Below are positions 18,401 through 26,848 of a stretch of 51,958 bases of DNA, piece by piece. A program made the position numbers and the translations under genes. The DNA comes from Bacteroidaceae bacterium (lineage in GTDB: Bacteria; Bacteroidota; Bacteroidia; Bacteroidales; Bacteroidaceae): assembly GCA_017960985.1 (NCBI GenBank), contig JAGCYD010000038.1, forward strand, positions 1-51,958, given 5' to 3'. The notes beneath the pieces are model-generated. The model worked only from the letters and a program-made list of their open reading frames with translations. It was not told the origin of the DNA and did not search any database. Every line of letters starts with the position of its first letter. The stretch's first letter is position 1.

Positions 18401-19173
18401 GGTTCTACGGTAGTGGGGAAGTTGTGTGTCTCGGCTTTGATACTGATGACACTCTCAATATTCTTGATGACAAAGTAGTCGCTTGTAGCATGGTCGGCGG
18501 GAGCAAACTGCTCTACAATAGGACCTTCGGCAAAGGCTACATTGTCTTTGTAGGCAGAGATAATCCGGTGGGGATTCTCCTTAGTCGTCTTCTTAATCAT
18601 CTGGAAAAGCGACGAAGGCATTTCCTTGCCGTCGATGATGAAGGTTCCGCCGAATATCTTATGCCGGCAGTGCTCCGAATTGATTTGTGCAAAGCCAAAT
18701 ACCTCGGAATCGGTTAATTTTCTTCCCAGTTTCTTTTCGATACTGTGCAGGTAGGTGATTTCCTCGGGACTGAGGGCCAGTCCTTCCTGTTCGTTGTAGG
18801 TTTCGAGGTCGTCAATCTGCATGATGGGGGCTGTGTCCACCTTGACCGTAAAGATGTTCTGGTCGAGTCCCTTATAGAGGCGCTGCAGCATGGGGTCGTG
18901 CTCGGCATTCTCCGAATCTACGGGGAAGTACTCTTCGATACGCTGTATGCCGTCGATGCTCATGTTCTGTGTGATTTCCACGGCGTTTGTACTCCATGGA
19001 GTCACCATCTCACGGCGCGGACCGATATAGTACCCTATGAGTTTCTGTTCGTCTTCTACGCTTGCATTGCCGTAGAGCCAGCATAATTTGTCGATGTCCT
19101 CCTGCTTGAGTTCCTTCTCACATTGCGTTGCAATGATGTTTCCCTGTGTGGTCTTAAAGAAAATTATAGCCAT
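15478..19173 (-). CDS. purL: Phosphoribosylformylglycinamidine synthase PurL (large, single-chain form)
   Basis: 1231 residues, matching the long single-polypeptide FGAM synthase. It converts FGAR, glutamine and ATP to FGAM in purine synthesis. The N-terminal PurS-like and linker domains lead to two AIR-synthase-like halves with SEHCRHKIF (about 166-174), an ETHNFPT motif and GTGGEIRDRMG. The C-terminal glutaminase domain has the nucleophile in GICNGCQLM (about Cys1084) and the His-Glu pair in PHLER (about 1191, 1193). No frameshift is visible. An intrinsic terminator (19185-19210) ends only 11 bases before its ATG, so its promoter is unclear. It overlaps the chromate transporter pair downstream. 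Confidence 0.97.
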   Translation of the reverse strand: MAIIFFKTTQGNIIATQCEKELKQEDIDKLCWLYGNASVEDEQKLIGYYIGPRREMVTPWSTNAVEITQNMSIDGIQRIEEYFPVDSENAEHDPMLQRLYKGLDQNIFTVKVDTAPIMQIDDLETYNEQEGLALSPEEITYLHSIEKKLGRKLTDSEVFGFAQINSEHCRHKIFGGTFIIDGKEMPSSLFQMIKKTTKENPHRIISAYKDNVAFAEGPIVEQFAPADHATSDYFVIKNIESVISIKAETHNFPTTVEPFNGASTGTGGEIRDRMGGGVGSWPIAGTAVYMTSYPRTEAEREWEHILPVRKWLYQTPEQILIKASNGASDFGNKFGQPLICGSVLTFEHQEKEGPQYAYDKVIMLAGGVGYGTKRDCLKGTPTKGNKIVVVGGDNYRIGLGGGSVSSVDTGRYSNGIELNAVQRANPEMQKRANNLVRALCEEDVNPIVSIHDHGSAGHVNCLSELVEECGGLIDMKALPIGDKTLSSKEIIANESQERMGLLIQEEHLDHVRKIAERERAPLYVVGETTGDAHFAFEQADGVRPFDLDVADMFGHSPKTYMRDNTVERHYEDVKYNAAQLQEYVANVLQLEAVACKDWLTNKVDRSVTGKVARQQCQGEIQLPLSDCGVVALDYRGRKGIATALGHAPQAGLANAAAGSVLSVAESLTNIVWAPLTEGLDSVSLSANWMWPCRSQEGEDARLYQGVKALSDFCCALQINVPTGKDSLSMSQKYPNGDKVISPGTVIVTSGGEVSDIRKVVSPVLNTTTPSTLYHIDFSFDQLRLGGSAFAQSLNKIGDDVPTVKDAEYFRSCFNAIQQCIDKELILAGHDISAGGMITTLLEMCFANQQGGVKVNLDAFKSPDIVKILFAENPGIVVQVADKNNKAFTELLNKAGVSFIQLGETTDERLVQVELDGAEYQFGIDHLRDVWYSSSYLLDRRQSMNGKAKERFENYKQQPLEMAFNKDFKGTLAQYGITADRKGRSGVRAAIIREKGTNGEREMAYSLYLAGFDVKDVMMTDLVEGRETLEDVNMIVFCGGFSNSDVLGSAKGWAGAFLFNPKAKEALERFYARPDTLSLGICNGCQLMVELGLVTDKGVKMQHNDSHKFESSFVTLTIPTNRSVMFGSLSGNKLGIWVAHGEGKFSMTGKEDDYNIVAKYNYDGYPANPNGSDFSTAGICSADGRHLAMMPHLERAIFPWQCAWYPEDRRKDEVTPWIEAFVNARVWIEQHV

Positions 19174-19184
19174 TCCTTAGTAAT

Positions 19185-19210
19185 GAAAAAACCGTAGGGA
19201 GCCCCTACGG
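19185..19210 (-). terminator. Terminator between the ROK kinase gene and purL
   Basis: Minus-strand stem CCGTAGGG/CCCTACGG (19203-19210 with 19192-19199), 3-base loop, then seven T (19191-19185). It lies 19 bases past the kinase stop and ends 11 bases before the purL ATG. Confidence 0.85.
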
Positions 19211-19228
19211 CATATTGATATTCTGTTT

Positions 19229-20203
19229 TTATATTTTATTGTTTATTTCCCATCCGAGGGCACTTGCCCCAAGCACAGCAGCCTTTGCTCCATCCAGTTG
19301 ACTGACGAGCATCTTGGCTTTACCGCGGTAGATGGGGAGTACGCTTTCTTCGTAGGCATGCTTGATGGGATTCATGATTAAGTCGCCTGCATTGGTCAAA
19401 CCACCGAAGAAGATGAACGCCTCGGGGCTACAGAAAGTAGCGAAGTCGGCACAGGCTTCTCCCAGAATCCGTCCTGTTGTCTCGAAGATTTGTTTTGCCA
19501 CCTTGTCGCCCTTTTCTGCGGCAATACTGACATCCTTGCTCTCAATCTTGTCCAGAGGAATATCGCGCAGTAGGGTAGGTGTATCGGTGCTTGTGATGAT
19601 TTCCCGTGCCGTTCGTGCCACGCCCGTTGAGGAACAGTAGGTTTCCAGACAACCCTTGCGACCGCAACCGCACATGCGCCCGTTCTTTTCCACGATGACA
19701 TGTCCCAACTCGCCAGCCAAACCATCGGAGCCATAAACCAACTGGCCGTTCACGACGATTCCGCTGCCTACACCTGTGCCCAGAGTAATCATGATGAAGT
19801 TCTTCATTCCTTTGGCTGCTCCGTAGGTCATTTCGCCGATGGCTGCGGCATTGGCATCGTTTGTCATCGTTACGGGAACGCCCAACGCCTCGCTGAACAT
19901 CTTGGCAAGGGGAATTGATTCTTCTTTCCAAGGCAGGTTGGGAGCCATGTTGATACATCCTGTGTAATAGTTGGCATTTGGTGCGCCGATACCCATGGCG
20001 CGGATGTTTTTGATACCGCCAACGCTGTCGATAATCTTTCGCAGCTCCACCATGCAGTCATCCACATACTGCTGTGGGTTGGAACCGTGTCCTTGTGTCT
20101 TGATGGAAGTCTCGGCTACGATATTTCCCGTTGCATCAACGATGCCAAAGACCGAGTTGGTCCCCCCAAGGTCAAGCCCGATAACATAGCGTCCTTCCGT
20201 CAT
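19229..20203 (-). CDS. ROK family sugar kinase (probable glucokinase)
   Basis: 324 residues with the ROK layout: ATP-binding DLGGTN (about 11-16), MTNDANAAAIGE with the catalytic Asp, LGTGVGSGIV, and the ROK zinc signature GELGHVIVEKNGRMCGCGRKGCLE (three Cys and one His). ROK kinases phosphorylate glucose, fructose or N-acetyl sugars in the cytoplasm; the sequence resembles Bacteroidota proteins called glucokinase, but substrate is inferred. It has its own promoter (20240-20270) and terminator (19185-19210) and so appears monocistronic. It forms the left boundary of the restriction island. Confidence 0.9.
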   Translation of the reverse strand: MTEGRYVIGLDLGGTNSVFGIVDATGNIVAETSIKTQGHGSNPQQYVDDCMVELRKIIDSVGGIKNIRAMGIGAPNANYYTGCINMAPNLPWKEESIPLAKMFSEALGVPVTMTNDANAAAIGEMTYGAAKGMKNFIMITLGTGVGSGIVVNGQLVYGSDGLAGELGHVIVEKNGRMCGCGRKGCLETYCSSTGVARTAREIITSTDTPTLLRDIPLDKIESKDVSIAAEKGDKVAKQIFETTGRILGEACADFATFCSPEAFIFFGGLTNAGDLIMNPIKHAYEESVLPIYRGKAKMLVSQLDGAKAAVLGASALGWEINNKI

Positions 20204-20239
20204 ATACTTCTCAAGAAAAAGGTTTGTGAGTTACAAGTG

Positions 20240-20270
20240 CAAAGATACAAAATCGCTGGCTAATACGCAA
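20240..20270 (-). promoter_or_regulatory. Promoter of the ROK kinase gene
   Basis: Minus-strand TATCTTTG (20247-20240) and TTG (20270-20268) spaced 20 bp. Leader about 33 nucleotides. Confidence 0.65.
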
Positions 20271-20302
20271 CACATCCGCCTGTGAAAATACGATTAATTA
20301 TT

Positions 20303-23300
20303 TCACTCCTCGGCAGCCATTAGATATGCACTCCTTTCGGTATCTAACTGATAAATTATGGTGTCGTTAGAGAATTCGTCCGTTTCGTATTTCTTGAAGT
20401 TCTCTGCTTGTTCAAAGATTTCCTTAAATACATCGTCTTGAGGCACGGGTGGATAGCCATGTTCGTCAAGAATAAGTATCAAATCCATCTGCAACTCGGC
20501 TTTAATATCTGAACGGTTCGCCCAATCAGTATATTTCGACTTATCATCCACCATCTGCTTCACGGCAGCAGACAATGTCAGCAACTTCTCTTCTGGATAC
20601 TCAAAACCAAACTTATGGGCTATCTCTTTCAGGATATCGTAGAAGGCCTTTTCTTCGTAGGTAATACCCAAATCCTTGAACGACTTCTTTTCTTTATTGA
20701 CCTCTTGCAACAGTTCTGCCATTTGCTTAGCCACCTCGTTTAGCACCTCCTCGGCGAAGATGGCATTATCGCTACGGTCATTATATCTCTGTACCAGTGC
20801 ATTCAGGCGTTTTGTAAAATCGACGCCCTTCATCTTGTTAACCTTCTTAAAGTCGGCAATCACCGTGCGCAGCAACTTCTCCATCAACTTCACCTTGGTA
20901 TTGGGCAGATTCAACTTTTCGAGCCTTGCCATATAGTCGGCACTCAGCAAATCCAGGTCTTTCGTATTGGCATTCACCTGTGCCACTTCTTCCACACCTT
21001 CCGACTGCAGTGCCTCCGCTATCATCTGGCTTACCTTACGATTCATTTGCGAAGCGTCAGGCGCATCGCCCTTGGTCAGTTTATAGATGATGGAACGCAC
21101 ACCCGTAAAGAAATGGATATGCTCACGGTCTTCATCTGTAATTGCCTCATGATTCGAACAGAGGTTAAAGGCCGATTTCAGTTTCTGGGTATGTCCCATA
21201 AACTGGTTCTGTGTCTTTTCCGTGGCCTGTACGAACTCGGCAGCATGTTTCAGGCACTCCAACTGTTCCAAAGGCGTGCCCGTGGTGAACTTCGAGAAGT
21301 CGAATGAAGCGAACATCCTGTGCAGAATATCCAGTTCGTCCTTCACCATTGTCACGCTCTGCTCGATAGTCTCCACATTCTCCCCAAGGTCACCACCACC
21401 TGCATATTGTTTTAAGGCATTGTTCATGTTGGTCTTGATGCCGATGTAATCCACCACTAAACCCTTGTCCTTACCCTCATACACACGATTCACACGCGAT
21501 ATGGTCTGCACCAGGGTGTGCTTCTGCAAAGGCTTGTCGATATACATCGTATCCAGACACGGCACATCAAAGCCCGTAATCCACATGGATACCACAACGG
21601 CTATCTTGAAGTTCGATTCTGGATTCTTAAACAACACATCGAGTGCCTTTCGGTCTTCGTCCGAGCCTATCAGCTCGCGCAGCCTGGGGTCATCATCTTT
21701 TTCTCGAGTCATCACCAGTCTGATGCGCTCCACAGGCGTATGTTCGCTGTCGCCAACCTTTTCTTCCCATTCTGGACGCAAGGCAATAATCTGCTTGTAG
21801 AGGTCATAGGCAATAAAACGGTTCGAACATACGAACATCACTTTGCCACACACCGTGCTGCCTTCCTCTATGCGCTTTTCATAATGCTCCACGAAGTCTT
21901 TGGCCACAACCGCCAGTCGCTGCGGGTCACCCAAAATCTTGTCCATCTGCGTGACGGCCTTCTTGCTCTCCTCAATCTGGTATTCGTTGGCTCCCTGCTC
22001 TGCACATTGTTTGTAATAGGCCTCGATGGCTTCCAATTGCTTATGGTCGGCAAACACTTTGGCTGCTCGGCCTTCATAGACAATGCGGCGTGTAATGCCG
22101 TCAGCCACCGATTCCGTCATCGTGTAAGCATCCACCACATCGCCAAACACATCTATGGTGGCGTCGATGGGTGTGCCAGTAAAGCCCACATAGGTAGCAT
22201 TGGGCAGTGAGTCGTGCAGATATTTGGCAAAGCCGTAACTGCGTTTCACGCCTTCGTCCGTCACCCTTACATTCTGCTCGATATTGGTTTGCGAGCGATG
22301 CGCCTCGTCTGAAATACAGATGATATTGGCACGATCAGACAGCACATTGATGTCTTCACTAAATTTTTGGATAGTAGTCAGAAATACACCACCACTCTTT
22401 CGGCCTCTCAGCAATCTCCCCAGTTCCTCACGACTTTCCACATTCACCACCGTTTCGTCGCCAATAAACTGCTTGGCATTCACGAACTGTCCCGAAAGTT
22501 GGTCGTCAAGGTCTGTACGGTCGGTAATCAGTACAATGGTGGGACTGGCCAAATGCTTGCTTCGCATCAGCATTCGGGTTAGGAAAAGCATCGTCAGGCT
22601 CTTGCCACAGCCTGTTGCCCCGAAATAGGTACCTCCCTTTCCGTCGCCATGAATGTTGATATGCGAGTGCTCCAGGATGTTGTCATACAGGGCTTGCGTA
22701 GCAAAGAACTGTGGATAGCGACACACTATCTTCCTTTCACTCTTCGAAGTGTCGGGGAAGAATACGAAATCCTTCATCACGCTTAGCAGTCGCTCCTTCC
22801 TAAACAGACCTTGCATCATGGTATGCAGCGAATCGATACCATCATTAGCCTTATCCGTTCGCTCTACTTTTCGCCAAGCATAGAAGAACTCGTAGGGCGT
22901 GAACAGCGTGCCATATTTATTGTTTACACCATCACTGATCACCACAAAGGCATTATAACGGAACAAGTCTGGGATGTCCCTGCGATAGCGCACCGTCAGT
23001 TGTGTATAGGCATTCATGATGGTGGCATCCTCCTTCACAGCACTCTTGAACTCCAGCACCACTACGGGCAGACCATTTATATAAACGATGCCGTCGGGGA
23101 TGCGTTTCTCCTGGCCCTTTATCTCCAGTTGGTTCACCACTTTGAAGATATTGCGCTCCGTATTATTAAAATCTATCACTTCAACGAACAAGTCTGGCTG
23201 CAAGGCGTCTTCGCGTTTTATCGTAAAGCCCTCCGTCATCAGCCGATACATCTGTGCGTTCTGCTCATAGAGAGGAGCACCATTGTCTACCGTCAGCCTC

Positions 23301-23497
23301 GCAATGACTCGCTCCGCTTCTAATGGCGTGATTCCCTCTTGGGCATATCTGTCCATCAGATACATCCGCAAGTCATCACGCAGCAGTACATCCGACAACT
23401 CTTTATGAATCGTCTCACCGCTCTGACAGCTATACCCTTGCTGCTTGAACAGCTCCATGATGCCCATTTCCAAGGCGTGTTCGTTGAAGTTTGACAT
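20303..23497 (-). CDS. hsdR: Type I restriction enzyme, restriction subunit HsdR
   Basis: 1064 residues, the usual HsdR size. The N-terminal PD-(D/E)xK nuclease core is visible (D135, then the E149-F-K151 segment in VVVLEFK). The translocase follows: Walker A GATGCGKS (293-300), ITDRTDLDDQL, and the DEAH box DEAHRS near 395. Later motifs include FTGTPID and SRVNR, and the helical C-terminus probably binds HsdM. HsdR works in an R2M2S1 complex that translocates unmethylated DNA and cuts it at a distance. It is last in the hsdM-fic-hsdS-AAA/TOPRIM-small ORF-hsdR array. The frame is intact. Confidence 0.96.
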   Translation of the reverse strand: MSNFNEHALEMGIMELFKQQGYSCQSGETIHKELSDVLLRDDLRMYLMDRYAQEGITPLEAERVIARLTVDNGAPLYEQNAQMYRLMTEGFTIKREDALQPDLFVEVIDFNNTERNIFKVVNQLEIKGQEKRIPDGIVYINGLPVVVLEFKSAVKEDATIMNAYTQLTVRYRRDIPDLFRYNAFVVISDGVNNKYGTLFTPYEFFYAWRKVERTDKANDGIDSLHTMMQGLFRKERLLSVMKDFVFFPDTSKSERKIVCRYPQFFATQALYDNILEHSHINIHGDGKGGTYFGATGCGKSLTMLFLTRMLMRSKHLASPTIVLITDRTDLDDQLSGQFVNAKQFIGDETVVNVESREELGRLLRGRKSGGVFLTTIQKFSEDINVLSDRANIICISDEAHRSQTNIEQNVRVTDEGVKRSYGFAKYLHDSLPNATYVGFTGTPIDATIDVFGDVVDAYTMTESVADGITRRIVYEGRAAKVFADHKQLEAIEAYYKQCAEQGANEYQIEESKKAVTQMDKILGDPQRLAVVAKDFVEHYEKRIEEGSTVCGKVMFVCSNRFIAYDLYKQIIALRPEWEEKVGDSEHTPVERIRLVMTREKDDDPRLRELIGSDEDRKALDVLFKNPESNFKIAVVVSMWITGFDVPCLDTMYIDKPLQKHTLVQTISRVNRVYEGKDKGLVVDYIGIKTNMNNALKQYAGGGDLGENVETIEQSVTMVKDELDILHRMFASFDFSKFTTGTPLEQLECLKHAAEFVQATEKTQNQFMGHTQKLKSAFNLCSNHEAITDEDREHIHFFTGVRSIIYKLTKGDAPDASQMNRKVSQMIAEALQSEGVEEVAQVNANTKDLDLLSADYMARLEKLNLPNTKVKLMEKLLRTVIADFKKVNKMKGVDFTKRLNALVQRYNDRSDNAIFAEEVLNEVAKQMAELLQEVNKEKKSFKDLGITYEEKAFYDILKEIAHKFGFEYPEEKLLTLSAAVKQMVDDKSKYTDWANRSDIKAELQMDLILILDEHGYPPVPQDDVFKEIFEQAENFKKYETDEFSNDTIIYQLDTERSAYLMAAEE

Positions 23498-23509
23498 AGT
23501 TGTTACATT

Positions 23510-23710
23510 TTATATTGGTCTTCCCATTTTTTCCCCTTCTGGGTCTGGGTGGACATCAATCCTTTTGTAGGTCACATACTCACGCCAATCCACATTACTA
23601 TGACGCATTTCTTCGTGGCCTATTTCTAACATCTCATCCAATTCTTCCTGACTATATTTTCCATCAAGACTCTTGATATATTCGTCGAAGTTCAAATATC
23701 TTTCTTCCAT
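23510..23710 (-). CDS. Small acidic protein within the restriction island, unknown
   Basis: 66 residues, ending 12 bases before hsdR. The start has an unusually good ribosome binding site for this phylum: AAGGAG (23723-23718) 7 bases before the ATG. The sequence is acidic and mostly helical in appearance (FDEYIKSLDGKYSQEELDEM), with a short C-terminal segment YKRIDVHPDPEGEKMGRPI. I recognise no family. By position it could be an accessory or regulator of hsdR, or the partner of the AAA/TOPRIM gene. That is a guess from context. No hydrophobic segment or signal is present. Confidence 0.65.
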   Translation of the reverse strand: MEERYLNFDEYIKSLDGKYSQEELDEMLEIGHEEMRHSNVDWREYVTYKRIDVHPDPEGEKMGRPI

Positions 23711-23782
23711 ACTGATTCTCCTTGATGCATATTATTACACTTGCTTTGAATTAGAATTATGATTTTTTATAATTCATAATTG

Positions 23783-25696
23783 TTACGACTTTAATAATGT
23801 CACTAAATTCTTAATCCAATCAGGAATATCATCCTCATTCCCCAAAGATGTATAAGTATTCGCAATTTCATATTTATATTTATCAATAAAATCGCAAATA
23901 ATAGTTTTGTTTTCAAAGCAATTTCCCGAAATGGGATTTAAAATACTGTAATCTCCACTGATACGACTATTCTTTACATTTGGATTAAACTCAAATTTAC
24001 TTAAAGCTGTTTTTTCATCTTCATTGCCAATTTGTTCTATTACTTTATTTAATGCATCATAAAACTGTTGTGGGTTTAATACGTTCTCTATTTCAGTTGG
24101 ATTCTTATTTGGGTCCTCTATTGTTTTTAAATCAATATTGTGATTATCTTCATTTTCATTTAGTCTATATATTTTTAAATTTTTAGATAAAGGATGGTTG
24201 GAGCTCAAATGGGATTGACCCATTGCCAAAGGTGTACATAGTGTATCTGTATCCACGAGACAAATAATTTTATTATTTTTTGCATTTATAAAATCACTTC
24301 CAGCTCCATTGAATGAAATATACAGATATTCATAAATCTTTTTCACATTTGCACATCCTCCCAAAGGGACAATTCTTACATTATCTATTTGCTTCCGAAG
24401 ATAAAATTCCAAATATTTCTTATCTTCCTTGCCTTCTACTAATAGCCAACTATAATTTTCATTCCTAAAAGCATTAAGCAATGATGAAACAAAATCAAAA
24501 TATCCTTTTAGCTGTATATCATCAGGATGGTTTCTCCTCTCTTCATAATAGTTATATAAATCAAAATTTTTAATTATGTGGTTACCATCTATATGTAATA
24601 AATTTCCATTATATATGACAGGTATGGCTCCATACCAATGAGTTGTTATAAATAATTGGTGATGGAAAGTCCTCGCTATTTGAGATAGCTTTTCAAATTG
24701 ATCATAACAATATGAAACATTTAGAGAATTCTCTGGTTCGTCTATAGCAAGGATGAGTTCTTTCTCTGGATTTTCGTTTTTTGAAGAAAAAACATATATG
24801 ATGTCAATTAAAGCAATTCTTTTTTCTCCAGAGGAAAGTGTCTCTATCGGTGTGTTATTCTTCTTCAAACGACGCTTTTTATAAAAAGAGTCGATTATTA
24901 CTTCTGTTACATGATTTGCGGTTAACTGCTTCGTCTGTTTATAGCCTAAACTATAATTATATCCAGCATTTATTTTCTTTATGTCAGTTTCCACATCTTG
25001 AATGTATGCCTCCAATTCCTCATTGATAATTTGTAATACGGAAATTTTCTTCTTACGTCTATTTATCCTTTTATCATTAAGAGCCTTATTTATAGCCTCC
25101 CTTATACTTTTATTCATCAGTGTTTGTAGTCCCTGTGTCTCAAGCTTTAAGAATTCGGGAACTGAAGATTCTACAGGGATGTATAAATATGAATATATAT
25201 TTACAATTTTTTGCAACATATTATTTAAAGAAGTAATAGGTATGGACTCTATTTCATCACATTGCATATTTTTGAACAAATACAATTCATAATTTTTTCC
25301 CATTTGTTCTTTCTTTATAGCTACAAGATATGAATCTTCCTTTTTGGTTAAAAGATGATTTCTCATTTCGGAAAATAAATTATCTCCTGTAGACTTATCC
25401 CAATATACAGAATTAATAATATCCAAAAAAGAAACTTCTCTTGCTGTAAACCGTTGTTTAACCTTTTCTTTATCAATAAGGAATACCATCCCGACAAAGA
25501 CATCATCCTTTACACTTGAGTTTATTATCCATTCCGCATCATTAAAAAAAGAGTTCATGCCTTCTAAAATAGCACTTTTCCCAACTCCATTATTACCAAT
25601 AATAACATTCATCTCATTGGTACTTTCTGAGATGAATTTAACAAAATTGGTTCCTCTATAACACTTATAGTTATTCAGTATTGAAGCTATAATCAT
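23783..25696 (-). CDS. ABC-type ATPase fused to TOPRIM domain (PARIS- or OLD-like defence protein)
   Basis: 637 residues. The ATPase part (about 1-395) has Walker A GNNGVGKS (34-41), signature LSSGEKR (287-293), Walker B LILAIDEPE (314-322) and switch His in TTHW (351-354), with a charged insertion between. The C-terminal part has TOPRIM-type motifs: VEGKEDKKYLEFYL (E421) and ICLVDTDT (D482, D484), resembling DUF4435. This order occurs in OLD-family nucleases and in fused forms of PARIS (AriA ATPase, AriB DUF4435), which trigger abortive infection when phage anti-restriction proteins appear. Its place inside a type I restriction operon favours that idea but does not prove it. The DNA is visibly AT-richer than its neighbours, suggesting transfer. 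Confidence 0.8.
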   Translation of the reverse strand: MIIASILNNYKCYRGTNFVKFISESTNEMNVIIGNNGVGKSAILEGMNSFFNDAEWIINSSVKDDVFVGMVFLIDKEKVKQRFTAREVSFLDIINSVYWDKSTGDNLFSEMRNHLLTKKEDSYLVAIKKEQMGKNYELYLFKNMQCDEIESIPITSLNNMLQKIVNIYSYLYIPVESSVPEFLKLETQGLQTLMNKSIREAINKALNDKRINRRKKKISVLQIINEELEAYIQDVETDIKKINAGYNYSLGYKQTKQLTANHVTEVIIDSFYKKRRLKKNNTPIETLSSGEKRIALIDIIYVFSSKNENPEKELILAIDEPENSLNVSYCYDQFEKLSQIARTFHHQLFITTHWYGAIPVIYNGNLLHIDGNHIIKNFDLYNYYEERRNHPDDIQLKGYFDFVSSLLNAFRNENYSWLLVEGKEDKKYLEFYLRKQIDNVRIVPLGGCANVKKIYEYLYISFNGAGSDFINAKNNKIICLVDTDTLCTPLAMGQSHLSSNHPLSKNLKIYRLNENEDNHNIDLKTIEDPNKNPTEIENVLNPQQFYDALNKVIEQIGNEDEKTALSKFEFNPNVKNSRISGDYSILNPISGNCFENKTIICDFIDKYKYEIANTYTSLGNEDDIPDWIKNLVTLLKS

Positions 25697-25710
25697 GAGT
25701 ATTACTTTAT

Positions 25711-26847
25711 TTATTGCCCCATCTTCGCCAATAGCAAAGACTGTAATTCGGTTAGTTTTGAGTTCTCTATGCTTTTAGTATGACCCAAAGAATATAATCG
25801 AGTTAAATCTTCCTCGAATTGCCTTATTACTATTTCGTTAGGCAATATCATTTCGAAAAGAACTAATGTGTTATGATCAACCCTTTGTCTACCATCTGTT
25901 CCCTTCATCTGTGATTTCGCATAGTCTCGAAATTCTTTCGTTCTTACTATTGTTGCCAATAATGATGTGAGCTTTTGTTTCTTTCCACGCAATACAATAA
26001 ACTCTGTAGAACCAAAAGCCACTTCGTTATTAGATATATCAGAAACTATTGCAGCTTTCCCATTTTCCATGCAAGGTGTTATTCTTGCAAACAGAACATC
26101 TCCATTTTCGAATTTCATTCCACTTGAGAAATACCTTTTTTGAATGTTTCTAATATAATATCCTTCTGTTGGTAATGCATCCATATCAACAAATGGAATT
26201 TCAATATTAAGCTTTGGTTTAAGTTGAGGGTTTATTATACAAATCTCTCCCAACGTTCCCATTCTCCAACCTTCAGGGAGGTTTTCTTTGTCGATGTTAT
26301 CGACGAACATTTTGCGGTAGAGGGCTTGGGCGGTGGCTTCGAGGTGCTGAATCATTTGCTCGTTGAGGTGAATGCGGTTGGTAAGCGTTTCGTATTCCTC
26401 CACGATCTCACGCTGACGGTCAATGGAAGGAACGGGGAGTGTCAGATTACAGAAGTCTTCCCATGTAAGACTTCCACGAACGCCACCGACAGCGTAATAG
26501 CTGGCCTCGCGGTCAAATTCACTACGAGAGAACCACATCATCAGATACTGAGGCATCAGAACGGTCTTATCAACAACCTCGAACATCGGATAAGCAGGTG
26601 ACATGATTGCTTCGTCTTCCTCAAACATGGCAACAGGCATCTTTCCATCTCGACTCACCTGCATCAAACTGCAAGCAAACTGTTCGTGACGAATTACCTT
26701 ATAGTTAGAGAGGTCTGTGCCGATGACATTTGCCACCGACGGAATGAATGCCTTATCAATCGTAAGTCCGACAAGATTCGTAACCTTTAGATCCCGATTA
26801 CGAACATTCACCTCTCTGATATAGTCGCCTAAACGATGGTATTCCAT
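25711..26847 (-). CDS. hsdS: Type I restriction enzyme, specificity subunit HsdS
   Basis: 378 residues in the standard HsdS plan: target recognition domain 1 (about 1-140), central conserved helix (about 141-182, RQREIVEEYETLTNRIHLNE), domain 2 (about 187-335), and C-terminal helix (FEEDLTRLYSLGHTKS onward). It sets the bipartite DNA target for both methylation and restriction. Base composition changes within the gene: up to the central helix it resembles the island's other hsd genes, while domain 2 (below about 26290) is AT-rich like the following AAA/TOPRIM gene. This suggests domain exchange. The ATG is 1 base past the fic stop. No second hsdS or recombinase gene is present here. Confidence 0.93.
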   Translation of the reverse strand: MEYHRLGDYIREVNVRNRDLKVTNLVGLTIDKAFIPSVANVIGTDLSNYKVIRHEQFACSLMQVSRDGKMPVAMFEEDEAIMSPAYPMFEVVDKTVLMPQYLMMWFSRSEFDREASYYAVGGVRGSLTWEDFCNLTLPVPSIDRQREIVEEYETLTNRIHLNEQMIQHLEATAQALYRKMFVDNIDKENLPEGWRMGTLGEICIINPQLKPKLNIEIPFVDMDALPTEGYYIRNIQKRYFSSGMKFENGDVLFARITPCMENGKAAIVSDISNNEVAFGSTEFIVLRGKKQKLTSLLATIVRTKEFRDYAKSQMKGTDGRQRVDHNTLVLFEMILPNEIVIRQFEEDLTRLYSLGHTKSIENSKLTELQSLLLAKMGQ

Positions 26848-26848
26848 T

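Noticed and set aside
20204..20302. Terminator after hsdR
   Set aside because: Only a 6-bp AT-rich pairing (GTGAAA/TTTCAC) overlapping the stop codon was found, too weak to call.
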